Positions 8,840 through 17,702 of a stretch of 64,000 bases of DNA are shown in pieces (the stretch's first letter is position 1; the number at the start of each line of letters is the position of its first letter). The notes under the pieces are model-generated. The model ran no database searches and had not been told where the DNA came from. It saw only the letters and a program-made list of their open reading frames with translations. The stretch comes from Curtobacterium sp. MCLR17_007 (GTDB lineage Bacteria; Actinomycetota; Actinomycetes; Actinomycetales; Microbacteriaceae). Both the position numbers and the translations under genes were made by a program. Where the stretch lies: assembly GCF_003234655.2 (NCBI RefSeq), contig NZ_CP126271.1, forward strand, positions 558,001-622,000. The letters are read 5' to 3'.

Positions 8840-9382
8840 ATGAAGAAGCTCATTGCTGCGGTCGTGCTGGCTGGCGCCGCACTCATCGCAACGCCTGCTG
8901 CTGCCAACGCGGCCGGCTACGTCCCGACGTCGAACGTCTCGGTTTCGGGTAGCTCCGTCGCCGGTGGCACCACCGTCATCAACTTCGGCCCGGGTTCGTT
9001 CGTCGGCAACGAGACGGTCAACGTCTCCGTCACCGGCGCTGGCGCAGTCACCCTCGGCGCGCTGCCGACCACGACCGTCACCAAGGCGTACACGGCTTCC
9101 GCTTCGGGCGCCGTCTCGCCGCGCGTCACGCTGCCGGCCGGGGCGTCGGGTACCTACTCGCTCACCGCGACCGGAGCGACGTCGGGCAACGTCGGCACGA
9201 CGGCCCTCACGGTCCGTCCGGCCGACGCCGCCGCGGCTGCCGCTACTGGCAACGGCACCCTCGCCTTCACCGGTGGCACCATCTCCGCCCTCGCCCTCTG
9301 GGTCGGCGGCGGCGCTGTCCTGCTCGGTGGTGGCCTGCTGGTCGTCCGCGGCTCGGTCCGTCGCCAGCGCGAGACCGTCTGA
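8840..9382 (+). CDS. Small LAFTG-anchored surface protein
   Basis: A 180-residue secreted protein. Residues 1-25 are a classic signal peptide (MKKLIAAVVLAGAALIATPA then AANAA). Residues 28-130 are a Ser/Thr/Gly/Val-rich beta-strand domain ending in an Ala-rich linker. LAFTG at 141-145 is followed by a hydrophobic segment and a basic tail (RRQRE). LAXTG is the known substrate motif of class E sortases in high-GC actinobacteria, so the protein is predicted to be covalently joined to peptidoglycan. An AGGGGA site precedes the ATG. It shares the identical LAFTG motif with the giant adhesin at 11.3-16.8 kb. No sortase gene lies in the window. Confidence 0.8.
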   Translation: MKKLIAAVVLAGAALIATPAAANAAGYVPTSNVSVSGSSVAGGTTVINFGPGSFVGNETVNVSVTGAGAVTLGALPTTTVTKAYTASASGAVSPRVTLPAGASGTYSLTATGATSGNVGTTALTVRPADAAAAAATGNGTLAFTGGTISALALWVGGGAVLLGGGLLVVRGSVRRQRETV

Positions 9383-9395
9383 GTCTCGACACACT

Positions 9396-9441
9396 GAACG
9401 AAGTCCCCGCAGCCATCTGGCTGCGGGGGCTTCGTCGTTCC
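9396..9441. terminator. Bidirectional hairpin terminator
   Basis: A long inverted repeat pairs AACGAAG-x-CCCCGCAGCCA with TGGCTGCGGGG-x-CTTCGT. It sits between the stop of the LAFTG protein and the stop of a small membrane protein on the other strand. Its 3' arm ends GGGGCTTCGTCGTTCC, nearly the same as the hairpin at 10246-10280. Confidence 0.75.
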
Positions 9442-9484
9442 GGCGCGGAGGGGCACCCAGCGGCACCCGCCGCCCCTGAGCTGC

Positions 9485-9616
9485 TCAGCGCGTCGCCAGT
9501 GCCACCATCACCAGCACCACGGCGACCACGGCCACCACGGCCAGCACGACGTACAGCCAGACCGGCGTCCGCCCGGGTCGCTTCATCTGACGAGGGGAGC
9601 GGTCGCGGGAGTCCAT
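9485..9616 (-). CDS. Small single-pass membrane protein (43 aa)
   Basis: An open frame of 43 residues beginning MDSRDRSPRQMKRPGRTP with one strong hydrophobic helix (WLYVVLAVVAVVAVVLVMVA) and almost no outside tail. Basic residues before the helix predict an inside N terminus. It could start further upstream (to 9769), but that extension is arginine-rich with no pattern and looks non-coding. Function unknown. The codon pattern fits a real gene, though small membrane frames are hard to prove. Confidence 0.5.
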   Translation of the reverse strand: MDSRDRSPRQMKRPGRTPVWLYVVLAVVAVVAVVLVMVALATR

Positions 9617-9887
9617 GTGGCGAGTGTGCGGCACCAACCTGTGGGCTGTACCGCTCCACCCGCATTCCCGATCCGTCGGAGTTGTTGGACCGTGTCCAGA
9701 TCGCGAGTACCCCGCCCGAGGCCTGTACCCCGAAACGCGATCGTACCGGCCCGGAAACACGGGGATCATCCTGTCCTCCGCATTGACAGATCCCGTGAAT
9801 CCACGGGAGTGGTCGCGGCACCCGGGGCGCAGGACATAGCGTTGTGGGCATCAGGACACGTACCCCGGATCGCCAAGGAGCAGCGAC

Positions 9888-10217
9888 ATGAGCATGACCG
9901 AGACCCACCCCGACGTCGCCGAAGTGACCCTCGACACGGAGACCATCGAGGTCATCGCCGCCATCGAAGCCGAGGTCGTCACCACTGCCGAACCGCAGCG
10001 TGCCCGCATCCTCTGGACCCGTCCCGACACCGGGCTGTGGGCGGCGAACTACGGCGGCTACTACGGCGGCACGGTCGACAAGCAGGGCACCCACTACTTC
10101 GTGTCCGACACCTTCGGCCAGTACGTCGGGGACTTCCGCACCCTGGCAGAAGCGCAGGCCAAGCTCGCCGAGCGACTGCACACCGTCCTGCCGGACGTCA
10201 TCCGTCACGCCAGCTGA
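9888..10217 (+). CDS. Conserved hypothetical protein (109 aa)
   Basis: A soluble 109-residue protein with an acidic N-terminal half (residues 1-38) followed by an aromatic, glycine-rich core (LWTRPDTGLWAANYGGYYGG) and a C-terminal helix. It has no signal peptide or membrane segment. A good AAGGAG site lies before the ATG. I do not recognise a named family. It is bounded by hairpins at 9396-9441 and 10246-10280 and so is probably a single-gene unit. Confidence 0.65.
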   Translation: MSMTETHPDVAEVTLDTETIEVIAAIEAEVVTTAEPQRARILWTRPDTGLWAANYGGYYGGTVDKQGTHYFVSDTFGQYVGDFRTLAEAQAKLAERLHTVLPDVIRHAS

Positions 10218-10244
10218 CCCGAACCACCCGAGCCACCCGAACGA

Positions 10245-11159
10245 TCAACGCCCCGCCGCACTCCGGCGGGGCTTCGTCGTTCCCGGGGCCGTCGTTCCCG
10301 CGGTCGTCCGCCGACCGCGCAGGCCCAGCAACACGACACCGGCCATGGCGCCGATGACGGCACCGCTCGTGTTCGCGAGCACGTCGTCCAGGGACGCGAA
10401 CCGCGCGGGCAGGAAGAGTGCCTGGCCGACCTCGATCGCGGCGCTGACGACCAGCCCGGCCGCAGCTCCGGCCCACCAGGCACGGGTCCCCAGCCGCAGC
10501 ACGACGAGCAGGCCGAGCGGCACGAAGAACAGCACGTTCGCGGTGAACTCGAGCGCCCCGTACCCGAACCAGAGCGGCAGCCCGGCGCGGTGCGCCAGGT
10601 CGAGCACCCGCAGGATCCCCGGGTGCGCGCCCGCGTCGACGGGGGAGCCCCAGAACCCCACCAGCAGCACGCCGATGCCGTAGAGCGCGAGCAGCGTGGT
10701 CGCCAGGCGTCGGCTACGGGGCGTCGGCGCGACAGCCCGTGTGCGCAGGGCGGCGAGCAGCAGGCAGCCCAGCAGCACGCCGACCGCGGACGCCAGGACG
10801 CCGGACACCCAGGTCGGCCCCGGCGTCGTGCCCTGGGCGGCGCGGATGGACACCACGACGACGCAGGCGACGGCCGCCCAGACCGAGGCGCGCCAACCGG
10901 CGACCGCGGCGGCTCCGCGGCCGGCAGCGGCGACGAGCGCGGGCAGCGGGACGACGACGAGGGTCACGGCGGCTGCGGTGACGAAGCCGTCCTCGACGGA
11001 CAGGAGGCCGTGTCCGACACCGCGCAGCGCTGCGACCCCGGCACGGAACAGCTCCACGGCCCCACTCGCCACCCCGGGCAGCGTCGCCACCACCACGGCG
11101 AGGAGCACCGCGCAGCCCAGCACGAACCGGGCGATCGCGGTCCGTCGGGGCATGGTCAC
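10245..11159 (-). CDS. VanZ-like family membrane protein
   Basis: A 304-residue polytopic protein with eight or nine hydrophobic segments. The C-terminal half has the VanZ-like signature: FWGSPVDAG, FTANVLFFVPLGLLVVL, then SAAIEVGQALFLPARFASLDDVLANTSGAVIGA with the conserved E-x-x-Q and D-D-x-x-x-N. VanZ relatives are widespread cell-envelope proteins; most have no proven link to glycopeptide resistance, and nothing here suggests one. GTG 11159 has TAGCGT eight bases upstream (11168-11173 on this strand), so it may be leaderless; ATG 11153 is an alternative. It diverges from the giant adhesin gene. Confidence 0.8.
   Translation of the reverse strand: MTMPRRTAIARFVLGCAVLLAVVVATLPGVASGAVELFRAGVAALRGVGHGLLSVEDGFVTAAAVTLVVVPLPALVAAAGRGAAAVAGWRASVWAAVACVVVVSIRAAQGTTPGPTWVSGVLASAVGVLLGCLLLAALRTRAVAPTPRSRRLATTLLALYGIGVLLVGFWGSPVDAGAHPGILRVLDLAHRAGLPLWFGYGALEFTANVLFFVPLGLLVVLRLGTRAWWAGAAAGLVVSAAIEVGQALFLPARFASLDDVLANTSGAVIGAMAGVVLLGLRGRRTTAGTTAPGTTKPRRSAAGR
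10246..10280. terminator. Hairpin terminator overlapping the VanZ 3' end
   Basis: AACGCCCCGCCG and CGGCGGGGCTTCGTCGTT form a GC-rich stem with a short loop, 29 bases after the stop of the upstream gene. It lies inside the last codons of the convergent VanZ-like gene. The 3' arm tail GGGGCTTCGTCGTTCC repeats the one at 9396-9441, suggesting a reused terminator design. Confidence 0.7.
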
Positions 11160-11202
11160 GAGGTCCGACGCTACCGGTTGCCGGCTGGCACCCGTACTGG
11201 GA

Positions 11203-11222
11203 GGTCCCCACTACTGGGGACC
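11203..11222. promoter_or_regulatory. Palindrome upstream of the adhesin
   Basis: GGTCCCC-ACTACT-GGGGACC is a perfect 7+7 inverted repeat in the 187-base space between the divergent VanZ-like and adhesin genes. A similar GTCCC...GGGAC repeat is at 51221-51237, before another gene. It could be a regulator site; no binding protein can be assigned. Confidence 0.35.
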
Positions 11223-11346
11223 GCGGCGCACCCCACAGCCTGATGACGACCTGTCAGGATCTGCTCAGCGCGAACGTCCGTTCTCCGGTTCCCTGACCGT
11301 GACGACGGCGTGGACGCGCTCGACAGCCTCGACCCGAAAGAGACTC

Positions 11347-14300
11347 ATGCTGCCTGCTCACCGGGGCACCGCCGTGCCCGCGCGCCGTCGTGGCGTCCGC
11401 CCCCTCGCCGTCCTCGCGGCCGCGCTGCTCGTCGGCGCCGGCCTGAGCACCACCTCCGCCGTGGTCGCCGCGACCCCGGCGTCGGCCGCGGTCACCGCCA
11501 CCACGGACGGGCACTTCGTCTGCGACCAGAACACGCTCTACGCGACGAACAGCGCGGGCAAGGTCGTCGCGATCGACATCAGTGCGGCGGACTCGAAGGG
11601 CGCGACGGTCGACGTCGCCGACCTCGGCCTGCAGGCGAACAACGGCCTCGGCATCTCGCGCGAGGGCACCGCGATGTACGCGGCAGCGAACGGCAACGCG
11701 AACAACCAGAACGCCACCCTGCGCTCCTACGACCCGGCGACGGGGACCGCCTCGGCGCCCATCGCCACCGACAAGGTCCGGCCGGTCATCCGCGGCGCGG
11801 TGAACCCCGTCACGGGCATCTACTACTACGGCGACAACACCGGGTGGCTCGGCGCGTACGACCCGGCCAAGAAGCAGTACCTCGGCCAGGTCGGGCAGGT
11901 CAACGGGCTCAAGGCCGGCAACGGCGACTTCGCGTTCAGCTCGGGCGGGCTGTTCTTCGTGGTGGCGGCCGACAAGGTCTACCGCGTCAACACCGACGCG
12001 GTCCCGACCAGCACCGGCACGACCGCGCTGACCACGACCGAGATCGCGACGCTGCCCGCCGGCACCTCGAGCCCGGGCATCGCGTTCTCGTCCGACGGCT
12101 ACCTGTACGTGTCGAACACCACGACCGCCAACAACGTCTCGACGACCACGATCTACCAGCTCGACCCCACCTCGGGCGCCCAGGTGCGCTCGTTCCCCGT
12201 GGCCGGCAACTTCGCGGCCTCCGACCTGGCGACCTGCAACTACGCCGACACCGTCGCCGGGCAGTCGAGCGTCGACCAGCGCTGGAACAGCGGCGACCAG
12301 TTCGGCCTGGCCATCACCGGCGACGGCATCACGAGCACGAACAGCGGCACGACCGCGACCACGAGCGGCACCGACACAGGCCTCCAGCGCCAGAAGGCCG
12401 GCGCGATCCTGGTCACGCCGGACAAGCACTACACCGTGACGCAGACCGCCGCGGGCACCACCGACCTGTCCGACTACACGACCACGTGGACCGCCACCGA
12501 CGTCAACAGCGGGCGCAAGGTCGCCGAGGGCACCGGGAACACCGCGTCCTTCACCTTCCCCAAGGCCACGTCCTCTGACGGCACCGACGTCGTCGTGCTG
12601 TTCACCGACACCATGCGCCGCACCCACGTCGCGACGACCTCGGACACCGGCGTGGCCGTGACGGGCGAGACCCTGTCGGTGCCGGCAGCGCAGGGCGTCC
12701 TGGCGAACGACACCGGTGACGGCCTGTCCGTCGTGTCGAACACGACGCCCGCCCACGGCACCGCGACCGTCAACCCCGACGGCTCGTACACCTACACCTC
12801 CGACGCCGGGTTCTCCGGCACGGACACCTTCACCTACGTGGCGGAGGACGGCTCCGGGCAGCAGCAGACCGGCACCGTGACGATCACCGTCACGCCGACC
12901 GCCGCCGACGACGCCGTCACCGTGCACGCGGGCTCGACGGCCACGGCGGACGCCGCCTCCGGCCTGCTCGCGAACGACACCGGCAACGGACTCACCGTCG
13001 TGTCGAACACGAAGCCGGCGCACGGCTCCGTGACCGTGGACGCCGACGGCGCCTACCGCTTCACCCCGGCCGACGGCTTCTCCGGCTCGGACTCCTTCAC
13101 CTACGTGGCCCAGGACGCCAAGGGCCACCAGACCACGGCCACCGTGACGGTCACGGTCGTGCCGACCGCGGGGGCGGACACCGTCGCCGCGACGGCCGGA
13201 CAGCCGACCGTCGGAGCCGCACCGGGCCTCCTGGCCGATGACCAGGGCACCGGCCTGACCGTCTCCGGTTCCACGCAGCCCGCCCACGGTTCGGTCGTCG
13301 TCGGGAAGAACGGGTCGTACACGTACACGCCGACCGACGGGTACTCCGGACCGGACCAGTTCGACTACACCGTCACCGACGGCACCTCGAGCGACACCGT
13401 CACGGTCACCGTGCACGTCGCCCCGGAGGCCGTCGACGACGCCGCGACCACCACCGCCGGAGACGCCGTCGTGACGACGACCCGCGCGGACGGCGTCCTC
13501 GGCAACGACCTGGGCGCCGGGCTGACCATCGTGACGAACGACCAGCCGGCCCACGGCGCGCTCGAGCTCGACGAGGCGACCGGCGCGTACCGGTACACGC
13601 CGGTCGCGGGGTTCTCGGGCACGGACTCGTTCACCTACACGGTGCAGGACTCGTCCGGCGCCCTGTCCACGGCGACGGTCTCCCTGACGGTGGTGCCGGC
13701 CGCGGCTGACGACACCGCGAGCACCCGTGCCAACGAGCCCGTCACCATCGACGTGCAGGGCAACGACCACGGCACCGGACTGACGACCACGATCGTCGAC
13801 GGCCCCACCGCCGGCCGGGTCGTGGTCGCCGACGACGGCTCGGTGGACTACACGCCCACCACGGGCTCCTCGGGTACCGACCACTTCAGCTACCGTGTGA
13901 CCGACACCGCCGGACTGGTCTCCCGCACCGCGACCGTGACGGTCACGGTGACGCCGCGCGCGCTGCCCGACTCGGCCGCGACCACGGCGGACCAGCCCGT
14001 GACCGTCGCCGCCACGACCCTGACGGGCAACGACGTCGGCACCGGGATGCACGTCACCGGCTACCGTGACGCCGAACACGGCACGGTCGCGCCCGACGCC
14101 TCCGGCAACGCGGTGTTCACCCCCGACACCGGCTTCTCGGGCACCGGCACGTTCCGGTACGACGCCGCGGACGGCTCGGGGCAGCCGACCTCCAGCTGGG
14201 TCGTCGTGATCGTCGGCCCGATGGCGACGGCTGACGCGGCGACGGCCACGGCGGGCTCGACGCTCACCGTCCCGGCGGGCGAGGGCGTCCTGGCCAACGA

Positions 14301-16806
14301 CCGCGGCACCGACCTGCGCGCCACCGTCGACGTGAAGCCCCTGCACGGGACCGTCGACCTGGCGGCGGACGGCAGCTACACGTACACCCCGAAGGACGGC
14401 TACTCCGGGCCGGACTCCTTCACGTACACCGCGACCGACCCGGACGGCAACACGTCCACCGGGCTGGTCAGCATCACCGTGAAGCCGAGCACCACGCCGG
14501 ACACCATCGCGACGACGGCGAACGCGCCCGTCGCCGTGACGTCCCGCGACCTGACGGCGAACGACCACGGCACGGGCCTGACGGTCACCGGCGTGCGTGA
14601 CGCGGGCACCGGCTCGGTCGTGCTGAACGGCGACGGCACCGTGACGTACACGCCCGCTCCGGGCACCTCCGGCACGGACACGTTCACGTACGAGGTCACC
14701 GGCGCGAACAACAACACCGCGACCGGCACCGTCACCGTCACGATCACGCCCGTGCTCGCCGCGCCGGACACCACGGCCACCGCGGACGGCGAGCTCGTCG
14801 TGCCGGCGGACCAGGGCGTCCTGGCCGGCTCGACCGGCACCGACCTGCACGTCGTCGACAACAGCGACCCCGCACACGGTTCGGTGACGGTCGACAAGGA
14901 CGGGTCGTACACGTACACGCCGACGCCGGGGTACTCCGGTCCGGACACGTTCGACGCCACGGCGGAGGACGGCTCGGGCAACACCGCGACGACGACCGTG
15001 ACCATCACCGTCGCCCCGAAGGCCGCGGCGGACGCCGTCAGCACCCGTGCGGGCACCGCCGTCGACGTCCCCGTCACGACCAACGACAGCGGCACCGGAC
15101 TTGGGGTCACGGCCGTCGGCCCGGTGTCCGCCGTGTCGTCCGCCGGGACCGTCCCGAGCACCGCGCGGACGACCGGGGCGGGGACCGTGACCTTCACGCC
15201 CACCGACGGGTTCTCCGGCACCGCGACGTTCGACTACACGGTCGCCGACGCCACGGGAGGCACCGCCACCGCGACGGTCACCGTGACCGTGAAGCCCGTG
15301 GCCGTCGCGGACGCCCTGAGCACGCCGGCAGGCACCGCGCTACCGATCAGCAGCGACACGCTCACCGGCAACGACCACGGCACCGGGCTGCACGTCACCG
15401 GACACGGCGACGCGCGGCACGGCACCGTGACCGACGGCCCGGACGGCGGTCTGGTCTACACGCCCGCGCCGGGCACGTCGGGCACCGACACGTTCACGTA
15501 CACCGCGACGGACGCCTCGGGGCAGACGACGACGGCGACCGTGACCGTGCTGGTCGGCACCGTGGCGCTCGACCACACCGCGACGACGTCGACGAACGGC
15601 ACCGTGACGGCCTCGGCCGCGACGGGCGTGCTGACGGGCGACTCCGGCACGGCGCTCTGGGCCGCGGTCGACCGGAAGCCGGCGCACGGCACCGTCGAGC
15701 TGGCGAAGGACGGCTCGTACGTCTACACCCCGGCCGAGGACTGGTCGGGCGTCGACACCTTCACCTACACGGCCACCGATGCCGAGGGGAACACCGCGAC
15801 CGGCCTCGTGACGATCACCGTCGTCCCGACCGTGCGTGACGACAGCACCCGCACCACCGCGGGCAGGTCCGTCACCGTGCGGGGCCCCGGCGTGCTCGGC
15901 AACGACCACGGCTCGCAGCTGCGGGTCGTCGCGGTCGGCACCGCGGCGCACGGCACGGTCGGCATCGCCGCGGACGGCACGTTCGACTACACGCCCGCCG
16001 CCGGCTTCTCCGGCATCGACCACGTGACGTACAGCGCGCAGGACGCCTCCGGGCAGCGCGTCGACGGCACCGTGACGATCACGGTCGGCATCGACGCGGT
16101 GGACGACTCCGGTCGCACGATCGCCGGGGTGCCGGTCGCCACCGATGCGCGCCACGGCCTGCTCCGGAACGACGTCGGCACGGGCCTGACCGCGGCGCTC
16201 GACCGGAAGCCCGCGCACGGCACCGCGCGTGTGGCTCGGGACGGGTCGTACGTCTACACGCCGGCAGCCGGGTTCACCGGGACGGACACGTTCACCTACA
16301 CGGTGACGGACGCCTCGGGGCAGACCACGACCGCCACGGCGACGATGGTCGTCATCGCGCACGCGGTCGCGACGGACGACTCGGCCACCGGGACCAAGGG
16401 CGAGCACGTCACGATCGCGCCGCTCGACAACGACCACCCCACCGGTGGCGCGACGTTCAAGCGCAGCACGCTGCACCTGCTCGACCCGGCGACCGGTGCG
16501 AGCGTCGACCGCCTGACCGTCGAGGGCGAGGGCACCTGGACCGTGTCCGACGGCGTGGTCACCTTCACGCCGACGGCCGACCACACCGGCACGCTGCAGG
16601 TCGGGTACATCGTGACCGACAGCGACGGGCAGGTCGTCAAGGCCACGATCACCGTGGTCTACCCGGTCGGCCTGGCCGCCAAGCTGCACGCCGCACAGCT
16701 CGCCTTCACGGGAGCCACTGGCCTGGTCGGCCTGGGGCTCGGAGCGCTCGCACTGCTGCTGGCCGGCTTCGCCCTGATGCTGCGCCGACGGAACGCGCGC
16801 AGCTGA
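11347..16806 (+). CDS. Giant repeat adhesin with LAFTG wall anchor
   Basis: A 1,819-residue surface protein. Residues 1-49 form a basic, hydrophobic signal peptide ending ATPASAA. Residues 50-430 form a beta-propeller-like domain (TLYATNSAGKVVAIDIS, GISREGTAMYAAAN). From about 430 to 1775 come roughly fifteen tandem repeats of about 88 residues, most with the pattern ADD-x-GxLxNDxGTGL...AHGT...DGSYTYTP..GFSGTDTFTYT.. typical of Big_9/cadherin-like modules; the last is longer and resembles a CshA fibril repeat. LAFTG at 1785-1789, a membrane helix and RRRNARS complete a sortase E signal. I chose the first ATG because the frame upstream to 10696 lacks any protein feature. Likely function: long adhesive stalk; ligand unknown. 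Confidence 0.88.
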   Translation: MLPAHRGTAVPARRRGVRPLAVLAAALLVGAGLSTTSAVVAATPASAAVTATTDGHFVCDQNTLYATNSAGKVVAIDISAADSKGATVDVADLGLQANNGLGISREGTAMYAAANGNANNQNATLRSYDPATGTASAPIATDKVRPVIRGAVNPVTGIYYYGDNTGWLGAYDPAKKQYLGQVGQVNGLKAGNGDFAFSSGGLFFVVAADKVYRVNTDAVPTSTGTTALTTTEIATLPAGTSSPGIAFSSDGYLYVSNTTTANNVSTTTIYQLDPTSGAQVRSFPVAGNFAASDLATCNYADTVAGQSSVDQRWNSGDQFGLAITGDGITSTNSGTTATTSGTDTGLQRQKAGAILVTPDKHYTVTQTAAGTTDLSDYTTTWTATDVNSGRKVAEGTGNTASFTFPKATSSDGTDVVVLFTDTMRRTHVATTSDTGVAVTGETLSVPAAQGVLANDTGDGLSVVSNTTPAHGTATVNPDGSYTYTSDAGFSGTDTFTYVAEDGSGQQQTGTVTITVTPTAADDAVTVHAGSTATADAASGLLANDTGNGLTVVSNTKPAHGSVTVDADGAYRFTPADGFSGSDSFTYVAQDAKGHQTTATVTVTVVPTAGADTVAATAGQPTVGAAPGLLADDQGTGLTVSGSTQPAHGSVVVGKNGSYTYTPTDGYSGPDQFDYTVTDGTSSDTVTVTVHVAPEAVDDAATTTAGDAVVTTTRADGVLGNDLGAGLTIVTNDQPAHGALELDEATGAYRYTPVAGFSGTDSFTYTVQDSSGALSTATVSLTVVPAAADDTASTRANEPVTIDVQGNDHGTGLTTTIVDGPTAGRVVVADDGSVDYTPTTGSSGTDHFSYRVTDTAGLVSRTATVTVTVTPRALPDSAATTADQPVTVAATTLTGNDVGTGMHVTGYRDAEHGTVAPDASGNAVFTPDTGFSGTGTFRYDAADGSGQPTSSWVVVIVGPMATADAATATAGSTLTVPAGEGVLANDRGTDLRATVDVKPLHGTVDLAADGSYTYTPKDGYSGPDSFTYTATDPDGNTSTGLVSITVKPSTTPDTIATTANAPVAVTSRDLTANDHGTGLTVTGVRDAGTGSVVLNGDGTVTYTPAPGTSGTDTFTYEVTGANNNTATGTVTVTITPVLAAPDTTATADGELVVPADQGVLAGSTGTDLHVVDNSDPAHGSVTVDKDGSYTYTPTPGYSGPDTFDATAEDGSGNTATTTVTITVAPKAAADAVSTRAGTAVDVPVTTNDSGTGLGVTAVGPVSAVSSAGTVPSTARTTGAGTVTFTPTDGFSGTATFDYTVADATGGTATATVTVTVKPVAVADALSTPAGTALPISSDTLTGNDHGTGLHVTGHGDARHGTVTDGPDGGLVYTPAPGTSGTDTFTYTATDASGQTTTATVTVLVGTVALDHTATTSTNGTVTASAATGVLTGDSGTALWAAVDRKPAHGTVELAKDGSYVYTPAEDWSGVDTFTYTATDAEGNTATGLVTITVVPTVRDDSTRTTAGRSVTVRGPGVLGNDHGSQLRVVAVGTAAHGTVGIAADGTFDYTPAAGFSGIDHVTYSAQDASGQRVDGTVTITVGIDAVDDSGRTIAGVPVATDARHGLLRNDVGTGLTAALDRKPAHGTARVARDGSYVYTPAAGFTGTDTFTYTVTDASGQTTTATATMVVIAHAVATDDSATGTKGEHVTIAPLDNDHPTGGATFKRSTLHLLDPATGASVDRLTVEGEGTWTVSDGVVTFTPTADHTGTLQVGYIVTDSDGQVVKATITVVYPVGLAAKLHAAQLAFTGATGLVGLGLGALALLLAGFALMLRRRNARS
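12634..16673 (+). repeat. About 15 coding tandem repeats (~88 codons each)
   Basis: In-frame tandem modules of the adhesin, about 264 bases each, with conserved AHGT and FSGTDTFTYT cores. Modules are diverged from one another in the variable loop, rather than identical, so this looks like an old expansion and not a recent slippage. Module 10 carries an insertion of about ten residues in its middle. The final module is a different, longer type. Confidence 0.85.
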
Positions 16807-16818
16807 CCGACACCGGCT

Positions 16819-16882
16819 GACGGACGGGAGGCCCGGATCACCGTCGCGCATCGGCGCCGGTGATCCGGGCCTCCCGTCCGTT
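16819..16882. terminator. Long perfect hairpin, GGAGGCCCGG family
   Basis: Arms 16820-16843 and 16858-16881 are perfect 24-base complements built on CGGACGGGAGGCCCGG, with a 14-base loop. It lies between the convergent adhesin and SRAP genes and should stop transcription from both sides. The same core forms the hairpins at 36964-37009 and, with one change, 51655-51700. Confidence 0.8.
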
Positions 16883-16928
16883 GCGGTGGGTGCGGTGGGT
16901 GCGGTCGGGTGCGGCGGGCGGCGTCTCG

Positions 16929-17702
16929 TCAGAAGAGCGTGGACTCGCCGGGGTGTTCGGGAGCGCCTGCGCCCGTGACGGGCTCGATCAGCTGGGGTCC
17001 ATCGTTGCGGACGCTGTTGACGGCGCGGGCGACCTCGTACTGCTCGAGGCCGGCCGCCACCGCGAGCGACTCGTGGTCGAGGAGCGCGAGCAGGTCGTCC
17101 GGAGCCAGGTCGCCGCCGAGCCAGTCGTCGTAGCCGTCCGGCGTGAGGAACGCGGGCATGCGGTCGTGCACCTCGCCCGGAGCGACGTGGGCGTCACGCG
17201 TGATGATCGCGAGCGAGAGCTTCCACTTGTCGGGGTCGTCCTCGGCCTTGGTCGGGTCGGGCCAGGCGCTGACGACACCCGCCATCGCCAGGGCGCCACC
17301 GGGCTCGTGCACGAAGTGGGGCTCCTTGCCGTCCTCACGCACGACCCACTCGTAGTAGCCCTGGGCCGGGACGATGCAGCGGTTGGTCGTGAAGGCCCGC
17401 TTGAACATGCCGCTCGTGGCGACGGTCTCGATCCGCGCGTTGATCGGCTTCGGGCGCTGCTTGGCGAAGTCCTTCGCCCAGGTCGGCACGAAGCCCCAGC
17501 TGATGCGCGGGAGCTCGCGCTCGCCGTGCCGTTGCCGGACGGCGTACACGGGGTCGGTCGGGGCGACGTTCCAGCTCGGAGCCAGGCCGGAGTGCACCTC
17601 GCCCGAGTCCTCGTCCACGTGCTCGGTGCGGGCGGCGAGCTCGCCCATGAGCTCGGGGAGCAGGTCAGCGGTGGTGTCGGAGACGACGAAGCGGCCACAC
17701 AT
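16929..17702 (-). CDS. SRAP / HMCES-type DNA abasic-site protein (YedK-like)
   Basis: A 257-residue SOS-response-associated peptidase-like protein. Members crosslink covalently to abasic sites in single-stranded DNA through the amino-terminal cysteine exposed by Met removal. Here the protein begins MCGRF, so Cys2 is the reactive residue. The WNVAPTDPVYAVR, INARIETVATSGMFKRAF, RCIVPAQGYYEW and HDRMPAFLT blocks are all family motifs, with the E of the YYEW block and the H of the HDRMP block as the known active-site partners. Start is fixed by that chemistry: the proline-rich frame continuing upstream to 18854 cannot be part of it. CACACT six bases upstream suggests a leaderless transcript. Confidence 0.93.
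   Translation of the reverse strand: MCGRFVVSDTTADLLPELMGELAARTEHVDEDSGEVHSGLAPSWNVAPTDPVYAVRQRHGERELPRISWGFVPTWAKDFAKQRPKPINARIETVATSGMFKRAFTTNRCIVPAQGYYEWVVREDGKEPHFVHEPGGALAMAGVVSAWPDPTKAEDDPDKWKLSLAIITRDAHVAPGEVHDRMPAFLTPDGYDDWLGGDLAPDDLLALLDHESLAVAAGLEQYEVARAVNSVRNDGPQLIEPVTGAGAPEHPGESTLF

Noticed and set aside
10245..11159. Glycopeptide (vancomycin) resistance from a VanZ-like gene
   Set aside because: No vanHAX, sensor or regulator is present; VanZ-like proteins are common envelope proteins with other roles.
10696..11346. In-frame 217-codon extension upstream of the giant adhesin
   Set aside because: It is antisense to the VanZ-like gene, rich in Arg/Ala/Thr without protein features, and would bury a clear signal peptide that starts at ATG 11347.
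11254..14877. 1,207-codon open frame antisense to the adhesin repeats
   Set aside because: Gly/Arg/Val-rich nonsense caused by high GC and the repeated sense strand; no ribosome site or family features.
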